Below the pieces are notes generated by a model that worked only from the letters and a program-made list of their open reading frames with translations, was not told the DNA's origin and did not search any database. The position numbers and the translations under genes were made by a program. A stretch of DNA of 64,000 nucleotides from Dermacentor variabilis. Its lineage: Eukaryota > Arthropoda > Arachnida > Ixodida > Ixodidae. The stretch is from positions 206,144,127 through 206,208,126 of the forward strand of contig NC_134569.1 of assembly GCF_050947875.1 (NCBI RefSeq), read 5' to 3'. Below are positions 23,598-34,739 of the stretch, in pieces; the stretch's first letter is position 1; each line of letters starts with the position of its first letter.

Positions 23598-26500
23598 GTA
23601 TGCCCGCTGAACTGATCAGCTGAGCTGAGCACAGCTAACCATCAGAAATAGGGTTGATCTGTTTACACAAACAAGTCAACGTACTACAAAGTTTCAAGGC
23701 TTTATTGCTGATGCCGCACAAGAAATGACTCGCAGCAAGCATTCAACCTCTGTCAATAATGAACATGTTTGACGACTCTATAATGTAACCAGAAGACAGC
23801 CAAATGTGCGTTCCTTACTAATTGGCCCTGTGCTGAGAATCACAATCGTTGCTTTCACCTAGCTATGAGACATGCTCAAATAGAGCTGGTGGCTGTTGTT
23901 GTTTTTAACAGAATAATACTCTGACTGGACAGTTCCACAAAGCAAGTAACCTAGTATGTAGGTATTTGTTGCTGACTACTCCTTTACAGAAAATTATGTG
24001 AGGTTCGTGCGTGTGCTGTTATTTTGACAAAGCAGCATCAAAATGGCATGCTTTCCTTAGTGGTCACGATCATTAACAAGCAAGAAATCTGTATAATACT
24101 ACCTAAGTCAAGCAAAGAAGTGGTACCCCAAACCTTAATGCAGGCTTGGGTAAACACAAGAAAGGAATGCATAATGAGCATGGCTCACTGTAAATTGAAG
24201 GATGCCCAGCAACTCTATGTCACATCAAAGGAGTGGTAGGAATGGCTGGAAAAAAACAAAGTAAGCATACTTTTAGGCAAGTTTACTGTATTAGAACATG
24301 GACACCTAGTTCTTCACTTGCTGCACAGAAAAAAGACTGCCTGCTCGGACATCCAGAAACCAATATGCACCTTATGCACAAAATTTACTGCATGTTATTA
24401 TGCCACCTAGTGGAACAATTATTTCATCTCTTGATTCACGTGGCTTCCACTGAATTTCCATTCATTCCAATTGTTACCTTTTGTTGATTTTGATTGAATC
24501 TCCATTGGCTTTCCTAAAATTCATTTCAACGTTGAATGGATTGTGCATTTCAAAATGGATCCAGATTCCACTGCCATCTTCCAAATCATGGGCTTCTTTT
24601 CTGAAATATGCTTAAGTTGGCATAAAACGCCATTTGATGCTTACGCAAAATGCCCAGTACTATACGTCATTTTATCTTGATTTGCAGTTTCTAGTGAAAG
24701 ATTTGGGACTCCCGTGGCATGTTTGGTATAACAACGTGAAAGGAAGAAGTTATGATACGAAACTCCTTACTTCATTATGCCTAACTCTTATACAAAAACT
24801 GTATTTGTTAACTGTTGTTTGATACTGGTACCTGTGTAATTTGTTCTGATAAGGTGAAAACTCTCTTGTACTATCTTGATAATAGTCAAGCACAGCAAGC
24901 AACACTGAGAGCAGTGGTGAAATTTCTGGCTCCACGCTTTGCCAGCACATAGTGCTGCCAGTCCCTTTGGCTCATTCTCCTCACTTTGTCATGGCTAATT
25001 TGTAGTTTGGTTCACGCTCACCTAAACGCACCACGCAGATGCATTATTAGATAGGTAAACTGCCGAATGTGGTGTTCAAAGTTTGGGCACAGACAGCTCA
25101 GTTGTACAAATATTCTTCTTCAGAAAACTTTTTTTTTTTTTGTTTAATCAGATGTGCAATTCATTGGAGAACATTTTGCAACAGAAATTAATAAACTATG
25201 TGCTTGTGTTGTTCCTTTCAAAAGATATAGTGAAGCTTGTAACCCACCCAGTGTCCTTGATTCTGGAACTGAAGGTGACAGTTTCAAATGTAACATAAAG
25301 ATGCCCAAATTGTATACTAGTAAAACCTCGTTAATTCGGATTTGGTGGGACTGAAGAACACGTCCAAATTAACCAAATGTCGAATCATCGAGGGTACCAA
25401 GAAAATAGTAAACAAATGCTTACTACGTCATCACAGTTTTATTTGCTGAATAAAAAGGCAAATCCTGTTTCTATTCTGCACAAATGCAGTGCGGAAGCTG
25501 CAATCCTCGCCACCTCGTGACTGATTAGCACTTGTAGTAGTGAAGGCCTTGTGACTTCCTTCGCAGCGCAGCCATTGCACGTTGGCTTCATCTGAGACAC
25601 CTTTCACTACTGTGCACACATCCCGATTATTTTTTCGCCAGTGAGCCAGTCGCCAAATAATTGTCCATCCTTCGCTATGTAGCCGGTGCTCTTCATCCTC
25701 GAGAGCTTTGCACCGACTTATACAAAATTGTACAGAATTAAGAATTGGAAGAAGACAAGCTATGACTCTGGGGGATATTTAGCGCTCTAGGATGTTTTTT
25801 GTAAGTGCTTCTGGGGTTTCAATTCGTTCTTTTTGATTTCCTGAGAGTGCCCTCAACCCCCTCCTTGTTCGTTTGCTGTTCTTTCATATGCCAACAAGCA
25901 TAATTCTTTTTCTAATAAATATTTTTAAATAAAACATTGTATACTTATTTCATACCTAGTTGGTCATGTGATGAACGACCAGAAATGAAATTGTATGAAA
26001 ACTTCTGACATGCCTCTGTTTTATAGTAAGGCAAACCTCTTAGAAAAGCATGCTTTCTTTATTTTATTACACTCCCAGAATTATTTCTAGCATATCGTTA
26101 TTTTTGGTTCATTGCATAGATGAAAACCTCTTCTATGTTACTGCTGAAAATTGTTTCGTTATGGGGAGCCAAACTTCACTTATAAGTGCTGGCATGAGAC
26201 CTACATTTGTTAACAATCTTTCAAGTATAAAATTATTTTAAGAAGTTTCACACATTCTGTAGGACCTTAATTTCCCTAGAAAAATGTGCTTTATAGACTT
26301 ATAAAACAGAACATAGACTGGTAATCTGTATTCTCATTCTTCTAAAAAAAATATTTCGGGAACTTGGCGTCATAGCTTAGAGAATTACTGACGTATTTTT
26401 CGAAACTGTATAAAGTCAACTAGGTGTTTCTTCTATGTAAAAGAATCAGGCTTATCAAATATAAAGGTTGGGAAATGCTTATAAGATATTTTAAAGTGGT

Positions 26501-27526
26501 GCTAAGTCATCTTGAAATGCCAGGCCCGACATCATCAACATTATTATGACATCATGACACTGAGCAAAATTTGACATCTTGTAGCAATAAGACTAAGTGT
26601 GATGCTGTTCATTAAAACATAAGCAAGAACGCCACATGCATTTCCCTTAGCTATGCATGCGGGTGGCAGCCGCAGTGAACACAGAAATTGAACGAGTCCC
26701 TGTGTCATGATGTTATGATGCGTCCATCGCCTGGCTACATAAACTGCACTTGTTTCATAGGAGCAGATGTTTTATGTAAAGTTATTTAGGTCACACTGGC
26801 ACTTGCCAGCACTCTTTTTTCCATTATTTATAAGGGCTTTGACCTTTAGTTAATTAGAGCCAAATAAACTAGCCTCTGTGTATTCTTTGTGCACCTGGAG
26901 CCATAGGGTTTTGTGCTAAAATTACTAGAGGGAAATGTGATAGTGACTTGCGTCGGCAATATAGCACTTCGCCTTGCATGGAATGATTGACCATACTACT
27001 ACATAGGTTTTGTCTAAACATCATCTTCCTGGCTTCGAGGATATTGGTTTCACATAATGTTGCCATCTCTTAATTTCACCATTGTAGCACTTTAAAAACA
27101 TTACCAATAAAAATAAATCTAAAAAATATCTGAAATAGTCAACCGTAGTGGGTGTCACTACCCAGAACGCACCCGGCGGCCGTATTACAAGATGATTCTT
27201 TTAATTTTTCATTCTCTCTGTCTTTGTCATTGTATGGCATAGTGCCATGCCTTCGTTAATGCTGGTATCAGCCACTCGCTAGGATGGGTGATAAGTAAAT
27301 GGCTATAATTGAATAAAAAGGACCCTTACATAATGCAGCATCAGGTCCTAGCGACAGGCATATCCCGAGGTGTTGAGACTTCCTTCTGCATTCGATATTA
27401 CATAACAAAAGGAAACAGCTGTTGTTGACGCAATAACAATCAAACACTCTAAATAAAGGTTGTGCAACTAGCACAGGGTACAGCTGAACCACAAAAAATA
27501 ATAAGAGAAGTTGCAATTGATTGTGT
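23598..27526. other. Intronic DNA with one element end
   Basis: Around 25318-25390 the sequence TAGTAAAACCTCGTTAATTCG and the following AATTCGGATTTGGTGGGACT-like text look like the left end of a pogo-type MITE. No clear right end was found. The rest is AT-rich with no supported gene. A poly-T run of 13 or more lies near 25130. Confidence 0.4.
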
Positions 27527-27530
27527 ATAT

Positions 27531-27698
27531 TATTACGATATCATCGAGCGATGCTGAAGGGACGAGCCGCTGCGAGAACGACGACGAAGTGGGTCTGGGC
27601 CTTTGGCGCGAGCGAGTGTGGGACTGGCAATCTGGCTCCAGTGTAAATAACCTGTCCTGTATATAGCCTCTTTAATCTGTGTCTTTCCACACGTAACA
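27531..27698 (+). mobile_element. Solo LTR of a Gypsy-type retrotransposon
   Basis: The 168-bp segment ends in CACACGTAACA and begins TATTACGATA, apparently a changed TGTTACGA-type start. The 4-bp sequence ATAT lies on both sides (27527-27530 and 27699-27702), as expected for a Gypsy integration duplication. It contains a TATA-like CTGTATATAGCC near the 3' part. No internal region is attached, so recombination between two LTRs is the simplest origin. Confidence 0.65.
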
Positions 27699-27939
27699 AT
27701 ATGAAGCCATGTCAACTCCTAGAAAAATGTGTCCTGCCTATCACTCCCATGGTGGCTGGAATACCTGCAGTGCCAGATTTTCCCTTCGTCGTTGTAGTTG
27801 AAAGCTCGATGCATTGAACCTATTGAGCATTTTAATGCTATTCATTGAAAACGTGTTTAAAAAGGCAAGAACCAACAAGCACACAGTGCATTCTGTGTGT
27901 TATGCATTCTTCCCTTTCTTTGTTTTTAGTGCACTTACC

Positions 27940-28130
27940 AAAATGCTCGTTATCACCGAGCCAAGCTTGCAAATCCCTTCGTCTTAAAAGGGCCTTGAAC
28001 CACGTCTCTGGCTTGGTGAAGAATCACATTCTGGGTATAGTACTCGCTACTGTGAACATCTCAGGCAAAGCTTCTGATGCCTCTGTGTGACACTGAGTAC
28101 AAGCTTCACTGAAGGATTAGTAGCGCACAA
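27940..28130 (+). repeat. Interspersed repeat family R, copy 1
   Basis: The stretch CCTTGAACCACGTCTCTGGC followed by TTGGTGAAGAATCACATTCT is recognisably related to the reverse complement of about 41400-41480 (CCTGAACCACACCTCGGGCT). The two share a conceptual LNHxSGLVKxH reading, but this is probably non-coding repeat. It lies a little upstream of exon 4. Confidence 0.5.
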
Positions 28131-28326
28131 TGGGTGGGTCCTTCCTTCTCCAGAACACACAGCCAGCTCTTGTCACTGATTGGCTGACTTGTACCCTAGC
28201 CTTTCTTTGCACTGCACGAATCGGTCGAAATGGAGTATATATAGGCATTGCATTCACTTTGGTGCGAGTCCCCTCCACTTCTCCTCCCACGTGTGCGACT
28301 TCACTGCGTCATTCTGCTGCACCCAG

Positions 28327-28626
28327 GCACTACCCAGCTAGAGAAAACCGAGCCCCCCTGCTCCCCCGGCGGGCTGCTCAATGTGCCCAGTGGTCACCAC
28401 CACCATCACCACCACCACCACCAGGGCGGTGGAGACGGTGGCGACGGCGTGACGGCGTCCGGCCTGGGCAACATCAAGATGCCCGACGATGCTGTGTTTG
28501 GCTTTTCGGGGGGCATCTTCAAGGACGGGGCGACCGAGGCAGCGGGGAACGGCACCGAGCACCACCACCAGCACTGCGTCGTCTCCACGGTGGCTGGAAC
28601 GACCGCGTCCACAACCAGTGCGCCTG
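28327..28626 (+). CDS. Exon 4 of the unidentified host gene, with polyhistidine
   Basis: The 300-bp GC-rich block has an acceptor TTCTGCTGCACCCAG and a consensus donor GTGAGT, phase 1 at both ends. It codes about 100 residues. These begin GTTQLEKTEPPCSPGG, then nine consecutive histidines (28395-28421; eight CAC codons and one CAT), then a glycine-rich run and IKMPDDAVFGFSGGIFKDG, and a Ser/Thr/Ala-rich end with another HHHQH cluster. Low complexity of this sort is typical of long nuclear regulatory proteins and may reflect disorder or a histidine-rich localisation tract (inference). No folded domain is recognised. An alternative AG at 28336-28337 (CTACCCAG) also keeps frame and would remove three codons. 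Confidence 0.75.
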
Positions 28627-29293
28627 GTGAGTGGCTAACAGTTTATAGGCAGTTTCAAGTGCGCGCGCATGATGACAGCAACAGTCTTGTGGCCACAAGA
28701 AACTTCCGGCCACATGCCTTATCAGTCTACTCTGCTTGAACAAAAAGTTTGTTTTTAAGGGTTTCATGTACGGGAAGCTTCACTTTACATTTTCAGATAA
28801 AAAAAAGGTGTGTGCTGCTTATAATTTTTCGTGTAACTTACAGCAAACCTATCTCGTAAAATTGTGATTATCAACAGAGGTAAAAAGTGAAGAAAATCTG
28901 CAGGCTTCTGTTTTAATGCGCTCCTGCTACTCACCCTTGTCATTTTTGCCCCTTCTAAATTTAGTGGGTTCTGTCAGTGGGCGATACTGGAAGCCATCCG
29001 GGGCCTATGCTAGTAAACAACTAAAGGGTCTGTAGTGTTGTATTTTGGAGAGAGATGGCGCAAAAATTTGGACGTGAATTAAATGTTCAGAAGTAGATGT
29101 TGCTGATATGGTAACTGCTTTCGAAGGACACTAATCCAGGTTGAATAGTGACCATGATGGCAGACTTCAAGTGAAGACGGTGTGTTTGGGCTGGAGGAGA
29201 GGTGCACAGTGTTGTCCGCGACACAAGGATTTGTAACAACATTAGCTAAGCCCGTTTTAGCTGACCCGTCCTTCTTTTGACCATTCATGCATC
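28627..29293. other. Intron start, nothing supported
   Basis: The short open frames continuing from exon 4 run past a consensus donor and are probably untranslated. No repeat ends are seen before the Penelope-like element. Confidence 0.4.
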
Positions 29294-29304
29294 TGTTCAA
29301 GATC

Positions 29305-30396
29305 TTAGTATGGATAGTTGGGCGTGTTGGTTAAGCATGATCTGAAGTGAAGGCGCTAAAAAGACGGAGGACAAAGAAGAAACACATATACACACAGGGC
29401 GCCACTTCCAACAATGTTTAATCTGTAAAAACGCCACTGATTTATACTAGGAGCGCTATCACAGTTTCTCAGGGCGCATTCGCGTTCAGGTAAAGCAGTT
29501 CTTTGCGTGACAGTGATATGGATGCAACACTTACGTAGTTATCAGCAGCTTCAATGATTCTTTTGGCCTCAATTATTAATCTAACCCATTTGTCATGGCT
29601 TCTGGCAACCACAGCGCAGGCGTGGAAGTCTGGCTTACATTTGCAATTTCTACAATGAATTGCCAGGTGGCCCTCCCTCCCATTGTCCACTTTGTTAGTG
29701 TGTTGCCTCAGCCTGTAATTCAGGCACTGCTCTGTTTGGCCCACGTACTTTCTACCACAATCTAAAGGAATCTCATAAACAACTCCTGCCTGACATTCTA
29801 CGTATTTGTTATCGTGTTTAGTAGCACAGGCCGGTGCCTTGCGGGAATAAGGGTTGGTCATTCTACAAAGCTTAGAGAGCTTGCACGGAGCAGAAAACAC
29901 GACATTTACGTTAGCTCGCTTTGCAATCTTTTTCAAATTATGCGACATGCGGTGTATGTAGGGTATGACAGCAACTTTTTCTGTTTCGCGGGGTGACTCC
30001 TGATCCGGTTGGCGGATTCGCGACTTCTTCAGGATTGTTTCCGCTACGGACACTAAAACAGGTTGCGGGTAGCCTGCCTCTTCCAGGCGGTCAATCTGCT
30101 TAAGAAAACTCGCCGCAGCTCGATGTGGACCGGACTTCTTAAAAACATTCAGCAGGCACATGTTAGCAATGCTGCGTTTAACTAGCTTAGAGTGAGAGGA
30201 ACTAAAAGGTAGCAGAGGTTTAGTAGCCCGAGGTTCATACTGCCAACAGACGTGGTTACTTGCTAAAAACAATCTAAGATCTAAAAACCTGATGAAAGAA
30301 TCTACCGAAAGTTCGTGGGTCACTTCATTGGGGAATAAAGTCTGCCTGAAGGTTCTCAATGTTTGACTAACATTTTAGTGCCTTCACTTCAGATCA
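29305..30396 (-). mobile_element. 5'-truncated Penelope-like element
   Basis: The block contains a minus-strand ORF with a GIY-YIG nuclease (29469-30359). TGTTCAAGATC occurs immediately outside both sides (29294-29304 and 30397-30407), an 11-bp direct repeat that fits a target-site duplication. Near the ends lie inverted repeats of about 24 bp. The left one (29336-29361) reads CATGATCTGAAGTGAAGGCG then CTAAAA. The right one is its reverse complement, ending at about 30396, with one mismatch. Inverted terminal copies are a known property of Penelope-like elements. The upstream reverse transcriptase core is largely missing. Confidence 0.8.
29469..30359 (-). CDS. Penelope-like element polyprotein, C-terminal part with GIY-YIG endonuclease
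   Basis: This 296-codon open frame is the C-terminal portion of a Penelope-like retroelement protein. The first ~100 residues (LSVDSFIRFLDLRLFL onward, to RAAASFLKQIDRLEEAGYP) look like the end of the reverse transcriptase/thumb region. The middle, VIPYIHRMSHNLKKIAKRAN, is typical of the linker. A cysteine-rich stretch (CATKHDNKYVEC) leads into the GIY-YIG module: VVYEIPLDCGRKYVGQT gives the two strand motifs, followed by LRQHTNKV and a downstream glutamate (IIEAKRI) that may be catalytic. The catalytic RT motifs themselves (the YxDD region) are not in the frame, so this copy cannot be autonomous. The start shown is merely the first methionine after truncation. The frame is free of stops, suggesting a fairly young insertion. 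Confidence 0.85.
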   Translation of the reverse strand: MRTFRQTLFPNEVTHELSVDSFIRFLDLRLFLASNHVCWQYEPRATKPLLPFSSSHSKLVKRSIANMCLLNVFKKSGPHRAAASFLKQIDRLEEAGYPQPVLVSVAETILKKSRIRQPDQESPRETEKVAVIPYIHRMSHNLKKIAKRANVNVVFSAPCKLSKLCRMTNPYSRKAPACATKHDNKYVECQAGVVYEIPLDCGRKYVGQTEQCLNYRLRQHTNKVDNGREGHLAIHCRNCKCKPDFHACAVVARSHDKWVRLIIEAKRIIEAADNYVSVASISLSRKELLYLNANAP

Positions 30397-30407
30397 TGTT
30401 CAAGATC

Positions 30408-32526
30408 AGTCAGTTTTTTTTCCTCTGTGCATAAATTCACTACCACCCACTAATTTTGGTTCTTCGGCATTGTACTCTGTACCATGCACTTTGTCTAATC
30501 CCCTTCAGTTTTTACCCTTGAGACACTCGTTTTCCTTGTGTACAGTAACTACCCAAAAAAACATGGAAAGTGCTCACTAAGTAAATTGGTAGTTTCGCCC
30601 CAAAAATGAAGCATTGAAAGGGATAGCAAGGTTTTCATGTCACACTCGAGCTCCTCACACGGTGATCTAAGAACATGCGAAGGAATGTTATTAGATCAAC
30701 ACAGCACGTGAGACAACGGCTGCTGAATAGCGGGAACCCTGCCAAATACCAGGCTTGTCACAGCCTTGGTGCAATGACAAGCATGAGCAGCGACGTTGCA
30801 GGCATTGCACCTCAAGCGTGAGGGTGCGTCCATCCAATTGGCTCCGTCGTCTTTGCAGCCAAACACACTGAGCGTCTTCGGAGGCCTTGTAACCCTTCAC
30901 GCAGGGGCCATGTGCTTGCGCCCTCAATACCTCAATACCAGGACAGCACAACGGTGGTAGCGGGATCGCACCACAACCAACCCTTTAGTTGCTATCACAA
31001 TAATAAGTAAAGGCAGCATGGACCACAGGTCTCCAGAAATGTCTTTGCATTTCCAAGATGCTCACAGAGTCTCACTCTAGAACAGCTAGACTAATCCATC
31101 TGGTGCTACCAGAAACAACTAGTACTAATTGTGCCAGTAGTACCGAACATTTTTTCTTGCTTTGCTGTTGCTGTGGTCAACAAAATTCAGCAGAAAACCA
31201 GTGTGTGAAATTTCATTGTGTGGAGTGTTTCTCACCACATTGTATGTAAGCTTAACGGGAAGCTTAGTGACGAGCACTGCATTTTGCGAGGCTACAGAGC
31301 GGGAAGTTTGTTACTCCTTATTATTTATCACTGAACAAACAGCCCATAAATATTGCCAACACAGTCCTTACTCTTCACCCATTGTTTCATAAAAGAAAGA
31401 GAAAAAAATTTGTAGTTCTGTGCATTTGTCACAGGCGTGAACAGCAAGATTTAGAAATGGACCCAAAGTTAAAGAGATGCCATCGGCCAGGCATACAGAG
31501 GGAAGCAAGGAAAATACAAAAGAATGCAAAAGACATGCAAAGGAATTTGGGCTCTGGAGTAGACAAAGCTGCTCGGGGACGTTATTTCTAAAGCCCCCCA
31601 TTAGCTGAGCCTAATAAGCTGTAGGAGCATGAGGGGCTTTGCTGAGGGGCCAGACGAGTGTGCAGCAGAAAGCTGGCACATTAGTATAGTTAAACCGCGT
31701 GGACAGGCATTTCTGTAGTGGATTGGCTCATTGGATTTATACTCCCTAGAGAAGCATTATTATTGCGATTATTTCTGCAGTTTCCTCCACTTCCTTTTGT
31801 TGTGCTAAGTTGTTCCCGTGCTCTGTGCAGACTGTGCATTTTCTGCTACAAAGAGGTTGGCTTTCCCAAAAGCCATAGTCATTCAGTGGCTAAGCTTACC
31901 TTATGCGCTAAATAATGCCATGGCAGTAACACGCTCAGTAGCTCAAAATCAGGCATATATTCACAGGTTACATAGAGGCAGACACCAACAATTGCATCTG
32001 CTCCCACATGGCCAGCAATGTGTTTGTGGATTATTATAAAATTTTGGAAGATTGTATGTCAAATAGAGTATACATAAGGTGACTATTTGCGCATGTTGGT
32101 AGGACATGAATGCAGCTTTTTGCACACAAGACGAGGGTGAAGAAGAGGCTGAGACACAGGAGCGCATGTTCTTCTTTTTTTAAATATTCCCCTGGCATTC
32201 TAAATTTTCAAACACTCGCATGCTTCTATTTCAGAGCAGATATTGTGATGCCAGATTGAAATCAGTATCTGAAGCTCAAGGCGACAAGTCTACTTAGTAG
32301 GTTATCCCGTGACGGCCACTGGTTTTGAAATATACATATCAGTTACCTCTCAAATCAGCCTCAAATACACATGATGAAAAGCATTGGTTCATTTTGGGGC
32401 AATGTGAAATCAGCTACATTTTCTTCTGGTGCACACAGTTCACGTTTTTAAACTGTGATTGCTGCTGCAGTCATTGAAAACCTAAAAAAAAAATTGGCAG
32501 AGGCTTAGCTTGGTTAAGCCTAGTGG
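30408..32526. other. Intronic DNA, nothing supported
   Basis: Includes a somewhat GC-richer patch at 30690-30960 with an open minus frame but no motif or splice support. Elsewhere it is AT-rich. No inverted-repeat element was delimited. Confidence 0.35.
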
Positions 32527-33086
32527 ATTGCGAAAGCAAGAGTGCCTGATTGCGCCCTGGTTCCATTGAAGCCATCCTTGGCGATACGTTTAGTAAAGCT
32601 TATTGTTTTGCATGGTTTTGCTACCATGGTATACAAATGATTGACTATGGAAGCATCGCATGCTTGGCGCTTTCTCCTCGACTTGTTATGCTTCACTTTC
32701 CTAGCAACAGCTTGCTCTTTTTCCCTGGCAAGGCGTTGCTCTCTCTGTTCAGGCGTTTCTTCAGCATGTCGTTGTCTTCTGTTCGGGTTGTAGAGTTCCA
32801 TACTGCTCATCGAACGCGTAGGTGCAGTTTCGTCGCCATTTAAAGCATCCATAAGGCTTGCTGTCGAACCATCAGGTGTCGCCAAAGTCGCGTCAGCATT
32901 GAGAGCATGCATGATACTTGTATATGCACCCAGATCAAGAGATGTTGAACGCATTCGCCTGGCTGCATAATATGCACGCCGTTTAGCTAAACGTTGTTCC
33001 CGCTCTTCATCCATTTCTTCCGCATGCCGCCACTTCTTAGCTGCAGCACATCGTTGCAGCTTCACCTTATACACATCATCCGACAT
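32520..33086 (-). CDS. Charged-repeat (STPR-like) ORF of unknown function
   Basis: The 188-codon frame starts at an ATG directly downstream of the duplicated unit. Its product is strongly basic and charged. Two related segments flank a neutral middle: RHAEEMDEEREQRLAKRR at about residues 20-38 and RHAEETPEQREQRLAREK at about residues 108-125. They resemble STPR-type repeats, which form long charged helices and in some proteins bind DNA (family knowledge; fit is by eye). The middle has two parallel phrases, MHALNADATLATPDGST and MDALNGDETAPTRS, so the protein looks like an internal duplication. The last residues read through the left inverted repeat and the stop lies just outside the element. 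No transposase motif is visible. It may be a transposon-borne passenger gene or a fortuitously preserved fragment. Confidence 0.5.
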   Translation of the reverse strand: MSDDVYKVKLQRCAAAKKWRHAEEMDEEREQRLAKRRAYYAARRMRSTSLDLGAYTSIMHALNADATLATPDGSTASLMDALNGDETAPTRSMSSMELYNPNRRQRHAEETPEQREQRLAREKEQAVARKVKHNKSRRKRQACDASIVNHLYTMVAKPCKTISFTKRIAKDGFNGTRAQSGTLAFAIH

Positions 33087-33352
33087 ACCTTGGAGGATTC
33101 GCTGGGACGACTGCGACGAGCCGAGTTGGAGGGCCGCTTTTCCACAGCTGGCATGACGTCACATAGAGCGAGCGCCTCCCCCCCGACAGCGGCGCGTGGA
33201 GGATTCGCTGGGACGATCGCGACGAGTCGAGTTGGGGCCCCACTTTTCCACAGCTAGTATGACGTCACACATAGGTCGCGCTAAAGGTCAGTGGTGGATT
33301 CTCCGGGATGACGGCCGAGAGCGGAAACCTCGAGCAGTATTGCTTTCGCAAT
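32527..33352 (-). mobile_element. Small element bounded by ATTGCGAAAGCAA inverted repeats
   Basis: ATTGCGAAAGCAA at 32527-32539 is exactly inverted at 33340-33352, enclosing 826 bp. Inside are a minus-strand ORF and, upstream of it, a duplicated roughly 106-bp unit. I see no target-site duplication and no transposase, so the element class is open. It could be a non-autonomous DNA element that carries a passenger ORF, or a degenerate family with coding function. Confidence 0.5.
33091..33300 (-). promoter_or_regulatory. Duplicated upstream unit with two perfect CRE octamers
   Basis: A unit starting TGGAGGATTCGCTGGGACGA at 33091 is repeated from 33197, a 106-bp period. A shorter third start lies at about 33295. 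Each full copy contains CTTTTCCACAGCT and the palindrome TGACGTCA (33154-33161 and 33260-33267), the consensus cAMP-response element. The octamers lie about 70 and 175 bp upstream of the ATG of the minus-strand ORF, where promoter elements would sit. Regulatory activity is inferred only. Confidence 0.45.
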
Positions 33353-33651
33353 AAAAAAATGCGGTGGCAAACACAGTGCCATCCAACTCAAAAATAATTT
33401 TTATAGATGCACCAGCGAATCATGTTCACTCATTTCTGTGATTTCACAGAAGAGGCCTGCCTACCTGGGTGCAATTCCTTTAGTATGCGTGTCTCTTTGT
33501 AACTATATTTTGGAGCGCGGAAGGAAAATGTAGTTTTGTGCATGGAGCTTGCTCTGAATTCCAAGGCCCTCGCACCGTATAGAGCCGTACCATTTTCATA
33601 ATGTGGAAATGAACCTCTTAACGTCTCTCTGTTCTTCTCCCGTGGGACCAG

Positions 33652-33879
33652 CGTGTGAGGAGGCGAAGCTGTCGGCCGAGGAAGAAGTCTACCGGCTGCA
33701 CTCCGGGGACCTGTCATGCTTCACTGCCAGCATCGGTGGGGGTAACGAGGGAGCACAAGCCACTGGAGAGCAGCTGGGAGACCTGTTTGGCTACGGCTCA
33801 GACTTTGCCAAGGGCCTCCAGGCTGAGGGTCGCGACAGTCCCGTGCTGCTTAGCATCAAGGACGATGAGCTCAGTGACG
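33652..33879 (+). CDS. Exon 5 of the unidentified host gene
   Basis: The 228-bp block has an acceptor with a strong pyrimidine tract (TCTCTCTGTTCTTCTCCCGT... to GGACCAG) and the ideal donor GTAAGT. It is phase 1 at both ends. It codes about 76 residues, starting ACEEAKLSAEEEVYRLHSGD, with a glycine-rich middle (FTASIGGGNEGAQATGEQ) and an acidic end (LLSIKDDELSD). The glutamate-rich opening could be a short helix. No known domain is recognised. Composition and phase agree with exons 4 and 6. A 16.9-kb intron full of mobile elements follows. Confidence 0.75.
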
Positions 33880-34547
33880 GTAAGTGACTTCATCTCCTTT
33901 TGTCAGTGGCATTCTTCTGGAAAGAGCCTTGATGTGAATGTTTGAAGTCAAGTAATCCTTGTTACCACATTTATTCGAATCTAGGCCAATAGTTTTTTTC
34001 AAATAATCATATATTCCAAACTCTGGCCAGCTTAGATTCAGGGATTTTTAAGAAACCCAGTTTGTAATTGAAAATAATAAATGTGCTGCATAGCTAGCAC
34101 CACCTCGAAAAGTCGGTATTGCAGCCACTACTAGCTGTACCAGTAGCCAACTGAAGTGGGGCGCAGCGTTATCGTAATGACACCAAACAGGTGATGCCAC
34201 TGCAGTACTGCTTTCAGTCGAAAATTTATGCTAGCTGCAGAGGCATCGTCAAACATTCAAGCTGGGCAGGACTTCAGCATCGATGAGAAAAATGTCTGTC
34301 ATTGGAGGGGGCAACTGGAGAAGCTTTTTGCATTTGCCGCAACGAGGAGATGGCAGCGATAAGGACGATAAGCATGCAACAACAGAGCGGAGTTGTTCAC
34401 TCAGATCACGCTGCATTTCAACACATACGAGCCGTGTAGCACCGTCTGCGCATACGTGGGTGCGCGGACACAGCGAGCTTGCGCACGTCCGCGAGTGTAC
34501 AAGGCTAGCAGTGATAATGACGTAGAGTGAGCTCAGCATGTTCATAT

Positions 34548-34707
34548 TGTTACGTAGGAAGACGCCAACGAAAAGCTATATACAAGTATATTTACAAGGC
34601 AATACGCCGCGCTTGGCCAAGAGGCAACAGCCCGCACTAGCCTCTAATCGTCGTCATCTTCACCCTGCTCACCTCTTTGTTATCGCAAATACTGTTCCGT
34701 ATCACTA
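34548..34707 (-). repeat. Probable 3' LTR of the truncated Gypsy element
   Basis: On the minus strand this segment follows a purine-rich CCGGGGGTAG stretch, starts TGATACGGAACAG and ends CTTCCTACGTAACA. The TG...CA ends and position after the integrase region fit a short LTR. No second LTR copy is present to confirm the limits. Confidence 0.5.
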
Positions 34708-34739
34708 CCCCCGGTGGCAAAAGCGCCGTCACGAAGCGA

